A DNA stretch of 64,000 nucleotides, taken from assembly GCA_029817715.1 (NCBI GenBank), contig JARUPY010000189.1, positions 62,001 to 126,000 of the forward strand. Direction: 5' to 3'. A program made the position numbers and the translations under genes. Below, piece by piece: positions 11,805 through 23,200 of this stretch. Below the pieces are notes generated by a model that did no database searches, was not told where the DNA came from, and was given only the letters and a program-made list of their open reading frames with translations. The DNA comes from Melastoma dodecandrum (taxonomy: Eukaryota > Streptophyta > Magnoliopsida > Myrtales > Melastomataceae). Positions within the stretch are counted from its first letter, which is position 1, and each line of letters opens with the position of its first letter.

Positions 11805-11935
11805 GAAATCGCGCTAGGCTTCAGTAACGCTGTCTGGAAGAATGAATTGTGCGTAGTGGGCAGAAATTCATTTGAGACACAATGCACTTGATTTATTGAG
11901 TAAAACAAAAACAATGGAATTGCATTGTTCTTTGA

Positions 11936-14900
11936 TTACAAATCTAATTTCCATAACCCGCCAACTTCTTTGAAATCGAGGACAAGGGATTCACGAGCTC
12001 GTCGCTTCGCGTTCACCTTGTTTCGCTGGGCATAAAGGTCGACGACCTTTTCTCTATCCTTCTCAGCATTAGCCTCCAGCTCCTCGATTTCTTGAGTATT
12101 GATCGACGCGAGCTGCCGAGTCAGGTCATTCTTGAGGTTCGTATAGAACTCTATTTGTCTCTCTGCCTCGGTCAGCTTCTCTTGCACGTCGACCAAACGT
12201 TGGCGGGCGTCCTGCGCAGCTTTAGAGGCCTGCCCTCGAGCTTTATTAATCGACTGAATCTTCGAGTCAGTCGATTCCAAGGTGAGCAGGTCGGCGTCGT
12301 AATCCCTCCAGCGGGTCCAGTACGTCGACCTGAAGCTCTTGCAGGCCCCCAATATTTCGTCCGTGACCCGAGGGGATGCCTCGATTCTCTTTAACAGCTT
12401 CTGCATCCTCCTAAACTCGTTGACGCCTAAGGGGTCGATGAGCAGAAGTTGGCAAAGTTCTTCGATATCCTCGTGACGCTTCACCCACGGGTCTTTGGTT
12501 GACCTAGAAGTCGCTGCAGCAGGATCCTGAAGAATAAGAGGCAAAAGTTGTTAAACAATACCCTAAAAGGCCAACGACCTCGTGTGATCGAGTACTTACC
12601 TCTGGAGGCAGTATATCCCCAGAGCTCTCGTCCGAAGAAGAAGAGGGAGTAGGAATCTTTTGTCGGCCAGCAGGCACCTTCACCCTCTTCGGACGAGCCT
12701 ATGAGGAAGGATACAAGTACCCCAGTTAAAATCGCATTGATAATACTATGTTCTGTTGAAAACAAGAACACATACCATCGCTGTTGTAGGAGTTTGGACT
12801 GGAGGAGAAGGAATAGCTTGGTTTTCCTCCTCACGAGTCGACCAAGTCGGTGGGTCGACCAGGATCGCGACATCCAGAGCAGCCTGTTCTTCTTGAACCA
12901 AGGCCTCAGGGATGTGCCGTTCCTGAAACAGAGTATGACGCAGAACCGAAAGTTCATATATGAACTAAAGTAATGATACACCAGCTTGGAATTAAACTCA
13001 CCTTGGCGACTGAAGCCTTTGAACTTTTGTCTAAAGCATGGGAGATAGGCTGGTCGTCATCCTCATCTGAAGCCTCTCCCTAGACAATATAGTATGGGTT
13101 AGATATGAAAACTCAAAAACAAAAACTGGAGTAATCAGAGTCATACCTCTGCAGTCGGCCTTTATGGAGCGTCGACTGCAGCTGAAGACGCTGGCACCGC
13201 AGCTGGTGCCTTGGTAGATGAGGTCGCCGCTGAAGCAGCTGGCGACCTGGATGGGGTCGTCGCTGCAGCAGCTGACGACCTGGATGGGGTCGCCGCTGCA
13301 ATAACTGACGACATAGGAGAGGAAGTCGCCGCTGCAATGACTGGCGACCTAGGAGAGGAAGTCGTCGCTGGAGTCAACGCCTTCACCAGTCTCCTTCTCT
13401 GAGACAAAGGCACCTCTTCAAGATCCTCTTCCTCTTTCTCGGCCGCCTTGCGCTTTGGTGCGCTTCTAGATTGAGCCTTAGAGGAATCACCTTTGGCTAC
13501 TTCCCTGGGGCTCGCAACTTTAGCCTTCCCCTTGCTGGACGACTTGAGTTTAGAAGGAGCAGGGGCAAGGGGGCTTTAGGCTTGGGTTTTCCAGAGCCCC
13601 GAGGAAGCAATGATCCTGAAAGAGGAGAAAAACTTATGATTAGTATTAAGAACCCAATACTCTTAAAACAAAGCTAAGTCCTTACCTCTTGCTTTAATAT
13701 GCGCGTCATCGGTGTAAAAATCAGGTTCCTCGGAGACCTCCAAGAAATGCATCAAGGCCCGCAGCTCTTCGTATGTAGTCGACCACAGCACGGTGAAGAA
13801 CTGTGTGGCGAAACAGGAAGAAGTATCAGATGGGAATTCCATCTGGGAGAGCTGCGCCTTGTGATTGAGCAAGTCGAGGATCTTCGAGTCGATCGACTTG
13901 CACACAATCTTCTTCATCCTGTCCCCATATAAGCCGCCGGCAGGGTCAACGAGTGGAACTGCTACACTTTGGATAAACCCAAACTGCCTTGCACACAGTT
14001 GAGGGTTATAGACTTCAAAGGTCAGGCAGCCATCGAAAATAACTGGCAGATCTCTGCTGGTCAATACTCCATTCCAGAAGCCACGAGCAGTTTGAGGATT
14101 GATTTCCTGAGCAAGTGTCTTGTCGCCTGGAAAGGGTGCCCAGTCGCGTCGATCTACCCTGCCGAAGTCGACTATGTGCTTTAGATGGCCAGTGATCGAT
14201 GTCATAAGCCATTGATCCTTACGCTGGCAGCACTGATTTAGGATGCTCTCTCCATAATAGAAGGCTTCAGGGAGCGAAGAAGGGACTTTGAACCCAGTCA
14301 ATCCCGGCATCCACATGGCTGACCAAAGATGAACTAGCCAGAGCAACCCTCCTACTGGATGTCTTGGAAATGGCTTGATTTGAGACGTTGCTCTGTCCAG
14401 ATCGTGATAAAGAAGACCCAAAATGAAGGGACCCCAGGAGATTTCTTCATCGGTCTCCCTCAGAAAATTGGCCACCGCATAAGAAGTGTGGCTAACTTTC
14501 TTCCCAGGGAAGCAATAGACGAATTTGCTCAACCAGGTGCTGAGGAACTCGACCTCTTCCCGGGCACCAAAATTTTCAGTCGACAACCTATCATCTGACC
14601 TCTTGCCTGCTGAGGCCATCTTCAGATGCCTATTCACCACCTCCATGTACTGAAGGGCGCCCTTGGGATTAATATCGCCTGCCTGGGAGTACTGTCGAAC
14701 AGGACGACCATTGATTTTGCACTTGGTCAAAATCTTCACATCTGCCAATGTAACTGACATAGGGCCTTCTGGGAAATTCTAGCAGTTCACGACAGAATTC
14801 CAGAAAGGCAGCATGGCCGAACAAACCCTGGGATCACAGTTCTTATTTGCTACTGACATCCTAAAGAATCTCAAAATCCTCTGGTTCCTAAATCTCTCTG

Positions 14901-15291
14901 TAAAGTGCTCCTCCCACATCTCAAGCCAGTCTACCATCTCAGACTTAGATGCAGATGGAAAACACAGGAAAGATCCCTGACCTTCCCAGTTGAGGGGATC
15001 GATGAAGTTGGGATGACAAATCGGGATGGGCTTCTCAGTGATGAGATAGTTGAGCGGCACCGTCTTCGGGAAAAGATGCTCTGGCAAGATAGGTCCAAGA
15101 GTGACGCCCGACCCCTGATCCTCTGCGACCGGAATGGGTCCGGTTGGCCCCGCGCGCAGATTATGGAACTCAAAAGACTTAAAAGTTGACATCTTTTTGA
15201 GGATCGAAGGAGTTTTGGCAAGGGAGACGAAGGGTTTTCTGGGAAACGAGGGTTTCTGATTTCTTGGAGAAGATGGAGAAGTGTTGAGCAA
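11936..15291 (-). CDS. Antisense intron-containing accessory gene in the Tat element (PMD-like)
   Basis: An accessory gene between integrase and LTR, read opposite to pol. Exon 1 spans 15291 (alternative start 15192) to about 13670. Its central part, about 14300-14570, has WLSKFVY, ISWGPFILGLLYHDL and a HPVGG-LLWL-W block, which resembles plant mobile domain (aminotransferase-like) proteins. Exon 1 ends AG/GTAAGG; a TTTCAG acceptor follows at 13616-13618. A Lys/Ser-rich and then Ala/Ser/Pro-rich repeat region spans 13570-13110. Further short exons include one ending AG/GTAAGT at 12600. The last exon, 12526-11936, encodes a long coiled coil with many Glu, Lys and Gln heptads. Tat elements are known to carry extra antisense ORFs. 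A TAG interrupts exon 1 at 14779-14781, and a register change occurs near 13580, so this copy is probably decayed. Confidence 0.6.
13213..13375 (-). repeat. About 36-bp imperfect coding tandem repeat
   Basis: Four to five imperfect units built on GTCGCCGCTGCA...GACGACCTGGATGGG or ...GACCTAGGAGAGGAA. Read on the minus strand they give an Ala/Ser/Thr/Pro-rich repeat in the accessory gene. The unit length is a multiple of three, so copy number can change without shifting the frame. Confidence 0.75.
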
Positions 15292-15325
15292 GGAAGAAAA
15301 GTGCGGGAAAAGGACGATGACTCTC

Positions 15326-15337
15326 CTTTATATAGGG
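15326..15337 (-). promoter_or_regulatory. TATA box of the antisense accessory gene
   Basis: Read on the minus strand: CCCTATATAAAG, about 35-45 bp upstream of the first ATG of the accessory gene (15291). This suits a short 5' leader and suggests the accessory gene has its own promoter independent of the LTR. Inferred from sequence only. Confidence 0.55.
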
Positions 15338-15469
15338 TATGATTTCTGCTGAGTCAGCATAGCCAACCCAGCATAAAAGGGGGGCTTATGTTGACATGGC
15401 AAATAATTTTGGGCCTGGGCTTAGAACAGAAACCCAGTAATCACTCAAGTCACACTCCGAGTCGGCCCA

Positions 15470-15605
15470 AGATACAGTCGTCTAGGCCGACTCACGACGA
15501 AGTCGATTAGGTCGACCCATGACGAAGTCGACTAGGTCGACTTATGACGAAGTCGACTAAGTCGATTTATGAACGGAGTCGACTAGGTCGACTCACGACG
15601 AAGGA
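15470..15605. repeat. About 28-bp GTCGAC-rich tandem repeat
   Basis: About five units of the form GACGAAGTCGACTAGGTCGAC with small variations. Each contains one or two GTCGAC-like palindromes. It lies about 300 bp upstream of the LTR TATA box, in the position of a U3 enhancer. Confidence 0.8.
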
Positions 15606-16014
15606 ATATGGTAATCAAAGTCAACCAAGATGACTCAACAGTAGCTAAGTCTACTAGTAGGGTCAAGTCGACGGAATTCTGGATAAGTCGACCAAGTCGG
15701 TCGTAGTCCGTACAGATCAGTCAAGTCGACAAGGTTGGAATAAATTTATTCATTTTCAATCACGTTTGTTAAAGATCGTAACTGATCCTAATATCCAGGA
15801 ACGTGATCCCATATATCAAGGAGGTTGTTGAGACACTCCCACGGTATTAGGGATCACGATCTATAACACGATCTATCTGTTACGTGTTAAACACGTACAA
15901 GTCCTCTATAAATAGCAGAGGAATTTTTCAAGACAAGGCACGACCATACACAGCCAAAGCTCTGAAGTTTGTTCGTCAACCTTAGGAATTAGATACCTTG
16001 ACCCGGTTTATAGG

Positions 16015-16180
16015 TCAACTCCCCTTCCACCGACAGAGTGAGCTCGTAGGGCCTTTGCCGTCAACCCCCCGCCAGCGACACCACCGACGGAGTGAGCTCG
16101 TAGGGCCTTCGTCACAGCCCCCCGCCAGCGACCGCCACCGACGTAGCGAGCTTCCAAGGCCTTCGTCACAAGTTCTCCGC
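16015..16180. repeat. About 57-bp tandem repeat in LTR
   Basis: Three units, each with CCACCGACGGAGTGAGCTCG then TAGGGCCTTCGTC and a C-rich CCCCCCGCCAGCGAC segment; the third is more diverged. It lies downstream of the LTR TATA box, so would be in the transcribed leader. The short open frames across it are repeat artefacts. Confidence 0.8.
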
Positions 16181-16384
16181 CGTCACAGGATTCCACATCG
16201 TTGTCACCACTTGCTCCCTTTTCGTTTTTTTATGGCTGTAAGCCCCTGTTCTTAATTCGTCAAGATTGTAAGACTTGCATTCTGTTTGAATAAAATTGTG
16301 CATCTTCTTACTGGCGACCACAATCCAATTCTTGTGAGTCCTTTGCCAAATATTTCCGACGTGATCCGTTCTATACGCGAACAA

Positions 16385-16674
16385 TATCCTTATGTTGCCA
16401 GGGAATTACTCTGGACAGTCCTTCACTCAGCTGAACGTCGAAAGAACGCCAACCAAGTCCAGATGCTTTGACAGGATGATTGCAACATTTAGACTCCCGG
16501 CTCTGATAAACACCAAGATGTTGAAAGGGTTGCCATATAGCAAACCCAATCCCACGTCGAATAGAGAAAAGAGTCCGGCCTAGTATATATAACCTAGCGA
16601 GCTACTCCCTCTACAGCCAATTGATTTTAGGGTGTAAGCCCATTGTGCTTGGTAGGCCTCACTAAGCACGTGAG
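16385..16674. other. Non-genic junction between Tat LTR and host duplication
   Basis: No gene is seen. A TATATATAA at about 16583, followed by text resembling another LTR end, suggests a second LTR fragment. Homology to the other hexosaminidase copy starts abruptly at about 16675, which marks the breakpoint. Confidence 0.4.
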
Positions 16675-16897
16675 ACCATGGACGCCTGATGAGTTTAATT
16701 GCTTGAGTGAGCGAGTAGTTTGGGGATTGTGATGTGTAATTAATGGGACCATTTGAAGAGACGTTATCAATGATCTAAGCACAAGAGCTCCCTAGATCAT
16801 TCTAAAATTTAGGACAAGGTTTCGGTTAAACTACAGGTTCGCAAAGACAATATTTTGTCCTTTTATGTAGTGAATGCAATTCTATTATGTAATAAGG

Positions 16898-18698
16898 TCA
16901 AGTAAATGGATGGACCGTGTTGCACATTCCCGGGTTGTTTATGCACCAGCGTGGCTGGATCGGCTCGGCCCGCACTCCCCTGCCCACCATCCTATATCTC
17001 CACTCGTTTAGACGATCAGTCGCAGATGCATACCTCTTCTTTCCCATCTCATCCCGGTTCCCCGACCACAAAACCTCTGCCAAAGCTGAGGCTCTGGGCC
17101 ACAGCCTTGGATCAAGAACTTCTGGATCCGCCAGCTCCGACCAAAGTACAGCCTCTCCGCCTAACACTAGCTTTGCTTCCTCTTCGGTCAGGTTATAGGC
17201 AATGTCATAGTTGTAGATCATCTGCCATGTCTTGAAAGGGCTGCACCATGAGCCACCTTTCCCCTGATCCGCAAATGGGGGCTGGTCATACTGGCTGTTG
17301 TTTCCGAGGAAACTCCCGTGCCCACAGTCCAGAAAATAGAAATCCGATGATGACACTATGGTGCGATACCCGGATGAAACCACCTTTTTGGTGTTGTTGG
17401 GGCCATTGCTCCATGTATGTAAGATTACATGCTCAGTCGGAAGAAGCGATGAGCGTACCTTGATGTTGGAATCCAGTAAGATATCTTCCCAGTACACTAC
17501 GGTTCGGTTCCGTGACAGGATATATGGTAATGTGGACTTGACGAACAATTCTAGGAGCTGGCTTAAGGTGCCGTTTTTGGCTAGGTAGGACTGGACCAGG
17601 GGATCTGCTTTCCAGCATCCAGGAATGATCTCATCGGCTCCGGCATGGTAGAATGAGTCGGGAAACATTTCTGTGACATCGTCGATGACATTTTTCATTA
17701 CCTGATAGGTCTTTGGGTTCAGCGGATTGAGATGGCCAGTTCCTGGCTGGGATGCCAACCTATCTGACCAGTTGCTCCCGGCAGGCCACCAGAACATGTT
17801 TGAGCAGGTTACGATTTCCGGGTAAGCTCCGGCCCAAGATCCCGTATGAGCTGGTAAAACGGTTCGAAGGAATAAGTACACAAAACCATTCATGTAGGAA
17901 GAGTGATTGAACACACGAGAACATAAGGAAAATTGAACGACGAAACTAACCAGGGGCATTTATCTCTGCCAAAACTCTAACCCCGTGTTGAAGACCATAC
18001 TCGATGATCCGGCTAATATCAGCAGGAGAGTACTGGAACTCACTCCCATAAGAGCCCTTGGCAGCAAGATCAGGCTCCGAGGGCAATACTACAGGAAATG
18101 ACTCTGCGTCTGTAATGTGCCAATGGAAAACATTGAACTTGTTTGCACTCATGGCTCCAATTGTCCTCAGGATGTCCTTGACATCGTAGTAATTCCTTGA
18201 AGTGTCGAGCATAACCCCTCTGTAAGCATAGATGGGCCAGTCTACCACCTCGACTCCAGAAGCGACTCTACGTGGCTTACCCCAGACCAATTGGCTAAAA
18301 GTCTCCAGGCCTCTCATGGCTCCCCAAGCCGTCTCGGCAATCAAAGTTGCTCGATTACCTGACATCGGGATACTTAGACTGTAGGACTCGTTCACGCCAT
18401 GGGTGAGAGGAGCAGCGAGATTGTTCACCGTTATGATAAGAGTTTGCAGAGAGGGGCCATTGGTCAGGTTGACCTTTTGGGGGACAAGGGGATGGTAGTT
18501 TTCAGTCTTGATCAGTTTAAGATAGCGATTCGCGGCTACAGACAGATAACGGTGGTAGGGGGAAGAGATGGCGAAAGAAGGGGAGAGGGGGGTAGCCGAG
18601 TGGACCGGCCATGACATGGTCCTAGGCTGCGGCCACACGCTAATGGCCCTACATCGGACAGCGAAAATGAAAAGGAGAATCACGGTGGGATTGGCCAT
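16898..18698 (-). CDS. Beta-hexosaminidase, GH20, HEXO2-like (copy A)
   Basis: A secreted glycosidase predicted to remove terminal N-acetylglucosamine or N-acetylgalactosamine, e.g. in N-glycan trimming at the apoplast or plasma membrane. Exon 1 is 18698-17951, intron 17950-17851 (GT-AG, 100 bp), exon 2 17850-16898. Together they make 566 residues, normal for the family. The start at 18698 (MANPTV) gives a clean hydrophobic signal peptide; an in-frame ATG 69 bp upstream would bury it. Seen: HWHITD (192-197), HAGADE with the catalytic Asp-Glu pair at about 322-323, a conserved C-terminal WPRASALAE, and several N-glycosylation sequons. Compared with copy B, it has DAESFP for DSHSFP (198-199) and LAEINAP for LPEIDAP (244 and 247), changes at very conserved positions. 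It resembles Arabidopsis HEXO2. About 12.4 kb of transposons begin roughly 0.46 kb upstream. Confidence 0.92.
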
Positions 18699-18769
18699 TT
18701 CTTCTTCAGGTAAGACGGGGAATGTGGCTTCAAGCCTTAAACAGAATGCTGCAACAGAGGACAGCAAGT

Positions 18770-19162
18770 CTTAGGGTCATCAACTTGGTAATCAATAATC
18801 ATACAAACTCCACCATGTGCTAGCAGAATTAACAATAATAATAAAAAAAAAAAAACCCAGAAATTCTCTGGCAACGAATTCCTTCCTCCACTAGTTTTAC
18901 CCAGTTAGCACAGATGCATCGCCCACATGAAATCCATTTTATAGTGGTGGTGGTTGGTGATTTAATTCAATAACATAAACCCCGAACGCATATTCTAATG
19001 CTACTTTTCCTTACCTACCAAAAGAAAAAAGAAAAAAGGAACTGGAAGCAGGAAAGACGTAGTGATTCGAGGATGGCCTAGACCTCACTTTTACCCATAA
19101 AAGCCAATGGATCCTTGATGGCCTGGATCTCATTTTTACCCATAAAAGGTAAACCAATGGAT
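18770..19162. promoter_or_regulatory. Proximal upstream region of hexosaminidase A
   Basis: Homologous to 43075-43358 upstream of copy B, sharing blocks such as CCCAGAAATTCTCTGG and CACAGATGCATCGCCCAC. Homology stops at about 19162 and resumes at 31602, so it is the promoter-proximal half of an interrupted upstream region. No clear TATA box was identified. Confidence 0.6.
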
Positions 19163-19855
19163 TCGTTGTGGATCTGTTTCTTGGGGGATTGTTCCACTTT
19201 ACCGTAGAATAGGAAAGAAATTTGTACTTTAGGGTCATATTTTTAAATACTCCTCATTTATGGTTTTCTTTTTTATTTTGTCTCTTTCTTAATTTTTAAA
19301 TAAGTACTTACATTTTACAGACACTTCAATTAAGTGAGAAAAAAATTTAAAAAACTGAAATTTTGAAATTTATGTATTTAAAATTCGATATTCGGTATTT
19401 GATATTTAGTTCGGTTTGATGCTTATAATATTATTCGATATTCGGTTCAATTTTGGTTTTTTGGAAAAAAATTCTTATATTAAATAAATCAAAAATTTTA
19501 TTTGGTTAGGACTGGGGTCCTCCTCTATCAGCTCATTCCTTGCCCCAAACCCTATATTTCTCTTGCTACAAAATTTCCCAATCTCCCTCTCCCCCTTCTC
19601 CTCTCTTCGATTCCCTCCTCCCTCCTGACTCCCAGGTTTTCCTCTCGGACCACCTTTTCTGCCTCTTCTTTGTTTCTTGATCCGTAGTTTTTTGTTCTCA
19701 TATTGATTTAACCCGGTGGAAATCCCCCATCTGAGTCGGGGGATTTCTCGTTTATATAAGATGAGTTTGTGTCTTTTCATCAGTCAGCTCCTTGCTTCGT
19801 CTCCTCCGAACGTTGAGTTCGCAGCTCGGATTACTGGGCCCTTGGGACGTTGGGT
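19163..19855. other. AT-rich then leader-like sequence, no gene recognised
   Basis: Positions 19200-19480 are AT-rich. Positions 19510-19855 are pyrimidine-rich and contain TTATATAAG near 19754, resembling a plant promoter and 5' leader. It continues beyond the inserted chromovirus at 25420. I recognise no coding domain. Confidence 0.35.
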
Positions 19856-19860
19856 TATTC

Positions 19861-20295
19861 TGATTCACGCAATTCTTTCATAAGTCCAACAATTACAGAA
19901 AACGAATAAAAAGACATCACAACTTCTCATTAACGCCGGTCAGTGGCTCAGCACAGCCACGACTTCACTCCAGTACACCCCACCGACAGCTCAAATCAAC
20001 TCACAACTACCACCCACAGCCTTTGGCGCACATAGCCACTGCAATAAATTCACAGAAATTGATCTAACCAACTAACTAACCAGCTCTCCCGCCCGACCCT
20101 TTTCTAATATTCCACTAACACAATCAGCTGAAATGGACCGGGTCTACACAATTAACCGAGCCCACACTTAAGCCCACTTACTCAACAAATCCCAGCCCTC
20201 ACTTACACAATGTATAACTGCTCTAACTGTCCTCACTTCCGCAGCTACCAAATACGTCCCTTTTCCTTTCCTTCATGAACTTTATCCACGCATCA
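19861..20295 (-). mobile_element. 3' LTR of chromovirus 2
   Basis: 435 bp, TG...CA, matched over its full length by 24980-25414 with about 40 mismatches by eye (roughly 10%). It is preceded by TATTC at 19856-19860, the same 5 bp that follow the other LTR at 25415-25419: a perfect target-site duplication. The element is read on the minus strand. Confidence 0.95.
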
Positions 20296-23200
20296 AGCGC
20301 CCCTCCTTGAAAGACACTTGTCCTCAAGTGCGCACCTAGGATATTTCTTCTCCAAATCAAACAAAAACTCCCAAGTAGCATCCTCTTCTACAGCTCCCTT
20401 CCATTGCATTAACACCTTTGTCACTGCCTTGTTTCCCCTCTTAACCATCCGCCGAGCCAAAATTACAATTGGTTCCTTCACTTGAGGCTCGCAGAAAGTT
20501 GGTAGCATAGCAGAAACAGGAGTATCATCTTGAACACTCCTCCTGAGCTTGGAAATATGAAAAGTAGGGTGGACAATTGCACCAGTAAGTAAATCCAACC
20601 TGTAAGCCACCCTTCCAACCTTGTCCACTATCTTGTATGACCCATAGAACAGAGGAGACAACTTGTAATTGCTTCTATTCACCACACTTTGCTGTCTATA
20701 AGGCTGAAACTTATCAGATACCCAATCTCCAATATGAAATTCTCTTTCAGTTCTATGTTAATTAACCATCTGTTGGATTATGTGCCTAGCTCGATCCAGA
20801 TGAAACCTCAACAGTTGCAACTGAGCTTCCTTGTCCCTTAACTCCATATCCACAGCTGGAACAACATGATCTTGAGGAAAATAAGGGATATGAACAGGAG
20901 GCGAATAACCACAAAGAGCCTCAAAAGATGACATTCGAATAGAGGAATGATAATTATTATTGTACCACCATTCGACTAATGAAAGCCATTTGACCCAATC
21001 ACTAGAACAATCTCCAACCATGCACCTCAAAAATGTCTCAAGACACCTATTAACAACTTCTGTTTGCCCATCCGTTTGAGGATGATAAGCAATCGAGAGA
21101 TGTAACTCCACCCCTTGTAAAGTAAAGAGTTCTTGCTAGAACTTACTCAAAAAAATCACATCCCTATCACTCATAATGGTAGTAGGCAAACCATGTAGCT
21201 TGATAATGTTGTCCAAGAAAAGCTGTGCTACTGTCTTAGCAGAATAGGGATGTGGCAAAGCAAGGAAATTGTCATATTTACTCAACCGATCCACTACCAC
21301 CAGAACAGCTTCCTTACCCTGTGATTTAGGTAGTCCATTAATGAAATCCATGGATATGTCTTGCCAAAAACCTGTAGGAATGGGTAATGGTTGTAGCATA
21401 CTCAGATAAGCCACATTCTCATGTTTACAGGTAGAACATACTGCACACGCTCTCACAAAATTCCGCACATCCTTTTCCATCCCCTTCCAAAAGAAAAGCG
21501 TTCCAATCCTTTTATAGGTAGCCAAGACCCCAAAATGTCTTCCCACAGGACTATTATGAAAAATTTGTATAATCTTCCTCTTTACTTCCGGAACTTCCCG
21601 CACCACCAATTTAGAGCCCCTTTGCAACAACCCCTGCTGCCACTGAAATTTATGTGCAGACCCAGTCCCCTTCTGTAATACTTCAATCAATGCAGCTAAC
21701 TTACCATTAGTGGCCTAAGTAGCCTTAATTTCATCAAATAAGGTAGGAGAATAGTCTCGTACACATACAGATAGTAATTCAGATCCCTGAACTCGAGAGA
21801 GAGCATCAGTCGCAGTATTATCCCTTCCCTTCTTGTATACGATCTCATAATCATGGCCCACAAGTTTGGTTAACCACCGAAAATGACTTTCTATGTGTAA
21901 CCGTTGCCCCATCAAGAACTTTAAACTTTTTTCAAACAACAAAATGTCTTCCAGTCAGATACTGATGCCATTTCCGAATAACATACACTAATGAATAAAC
22001 CTTCTCATGTACTGAAAGGCCATAATGTCTAGGAGCAAGCTGCGTGGTGATAAAAGCAATAGGATGCTCCCTTTGCATAAGGACTGCCCCAATACCAGTA
22101 TCAGAGGCACTAGTCTCTACTACAAAAGTTTCCCCAAAATCAAGAAGCATCAAAACAGGAGCAGTGGTTAACAATCTCTTAATCTGGTCAAAAGCACCAT
22201 GAGCCCCCTCACTCCAAAGAAACGCATCTCTTTTAAGCAAATATGTAAGAGGCTTACAAACAACACCATATCCTTTAACAAACCTTCTATAGTAACCACT
22301 TATTCCAAGAAAACGCCACAATTGCTTCAAAGAAGTAGGTATTAGCCAATCTTTAACAGTTTAGACCTTGGATGGGTCAGTGGAAACTCCTTCCTTATTA
22401 ATAAAGTGCCCTAAATACTCAACCCTTGAACTTCCAAACACACATTTAGACCTCTTCGCAAACAGAACATGCTTCCTCAAAATAGACAAAGCAGTCTGTA
22501 AATGGACCACATGCTCAGCCAGAGACTTGCTATAGATAAGTATATCATCAAAAAAAACCAAGATGTACTTTCTCAGATAGGGTCTAAAAATTGAATTCAT
22601 TAGGCTTTGAAATATAGACGGAGCATTAGTCAATCCAAAGGGCATAACTAAAAATTCATAATGACCATAGTGAGTTCTAAAGGTTGTTTTGTGCACATTT
22701 TCAAGTTTCATCCGAATCTGATGGTAACCAGCCCTGAGGTCAATCTTAGAAAAAACAACAGCTCCAAATAGCTCATCCAACAACTCCTCAATCATAAGAA
22801 TTGGGTATTTATCCTTCACAGTTTGCTTATTGAGCTCTCTATAATCAACACACATTCTCCAAGATCCATCTTTCTTCTTAACCATTACCACAGGAGATGA
22901 AAAATCACTCTTGCTTTCCTGAATCACTCCAGTTTTCATCATCTCTCGAACCATCTTTTCTATCTCCATCTTTTTGCATGGCAGAATGCTTATAAGGTCT
23001 CAAACTTATGCCCTGAACACCATCCTTGAGCACAATTAAGTGATCATATCCTGTGAAAGGATGTAGCTCTGTATGTTCAAGAAAGAGATTTGCATGAGCA
23101 GTTAATACTTCTTCAATCTCAGAACTCAACTAATTCAAAGTGACAGATTGACATCGTGAAAGAGAAACTTCAGCACATTCGACCACACTCCCTAACCAAC

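Larger units (their letters stand above)
15389..16384 (+). mobile_element. Probable 3' LTR of the Tat element
   Basis: A purine tract AAAAGGGGGG at about 15376-15384 precedes TGTTGACATGG at 15389, a plausible LTR start on the plus strand. Within it are a dense GTCGAC-rich repeat (15470-15605), a clear TATA box CTATAAATAG at about 15904-15913, and a 57-bp tandem repeat (16015-16180). The right end is uncertain; a CA near 16384 is the best candidate. There is no left-hand partner to compare with, because the 5' end of the element is missing. Confidence 0.5.

Noticed and set aside
13113..13337. Arg/Gln/Leu-rich repeat protein on the minus strand
   Set aside because: It is an alternate frame of the tandem repeat in the accessory gene.
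15470..15605. CRISPR-like array
   Set aside because: Units are contiguous with no unique spacers and lie in a plant retroelement LTR.
16906..17588. Plus-strand frames across hexosaminidase exon 2
   Set aside because: They are antisense shadows; similar shadows recur in copy B only because the sense gene is conserved.
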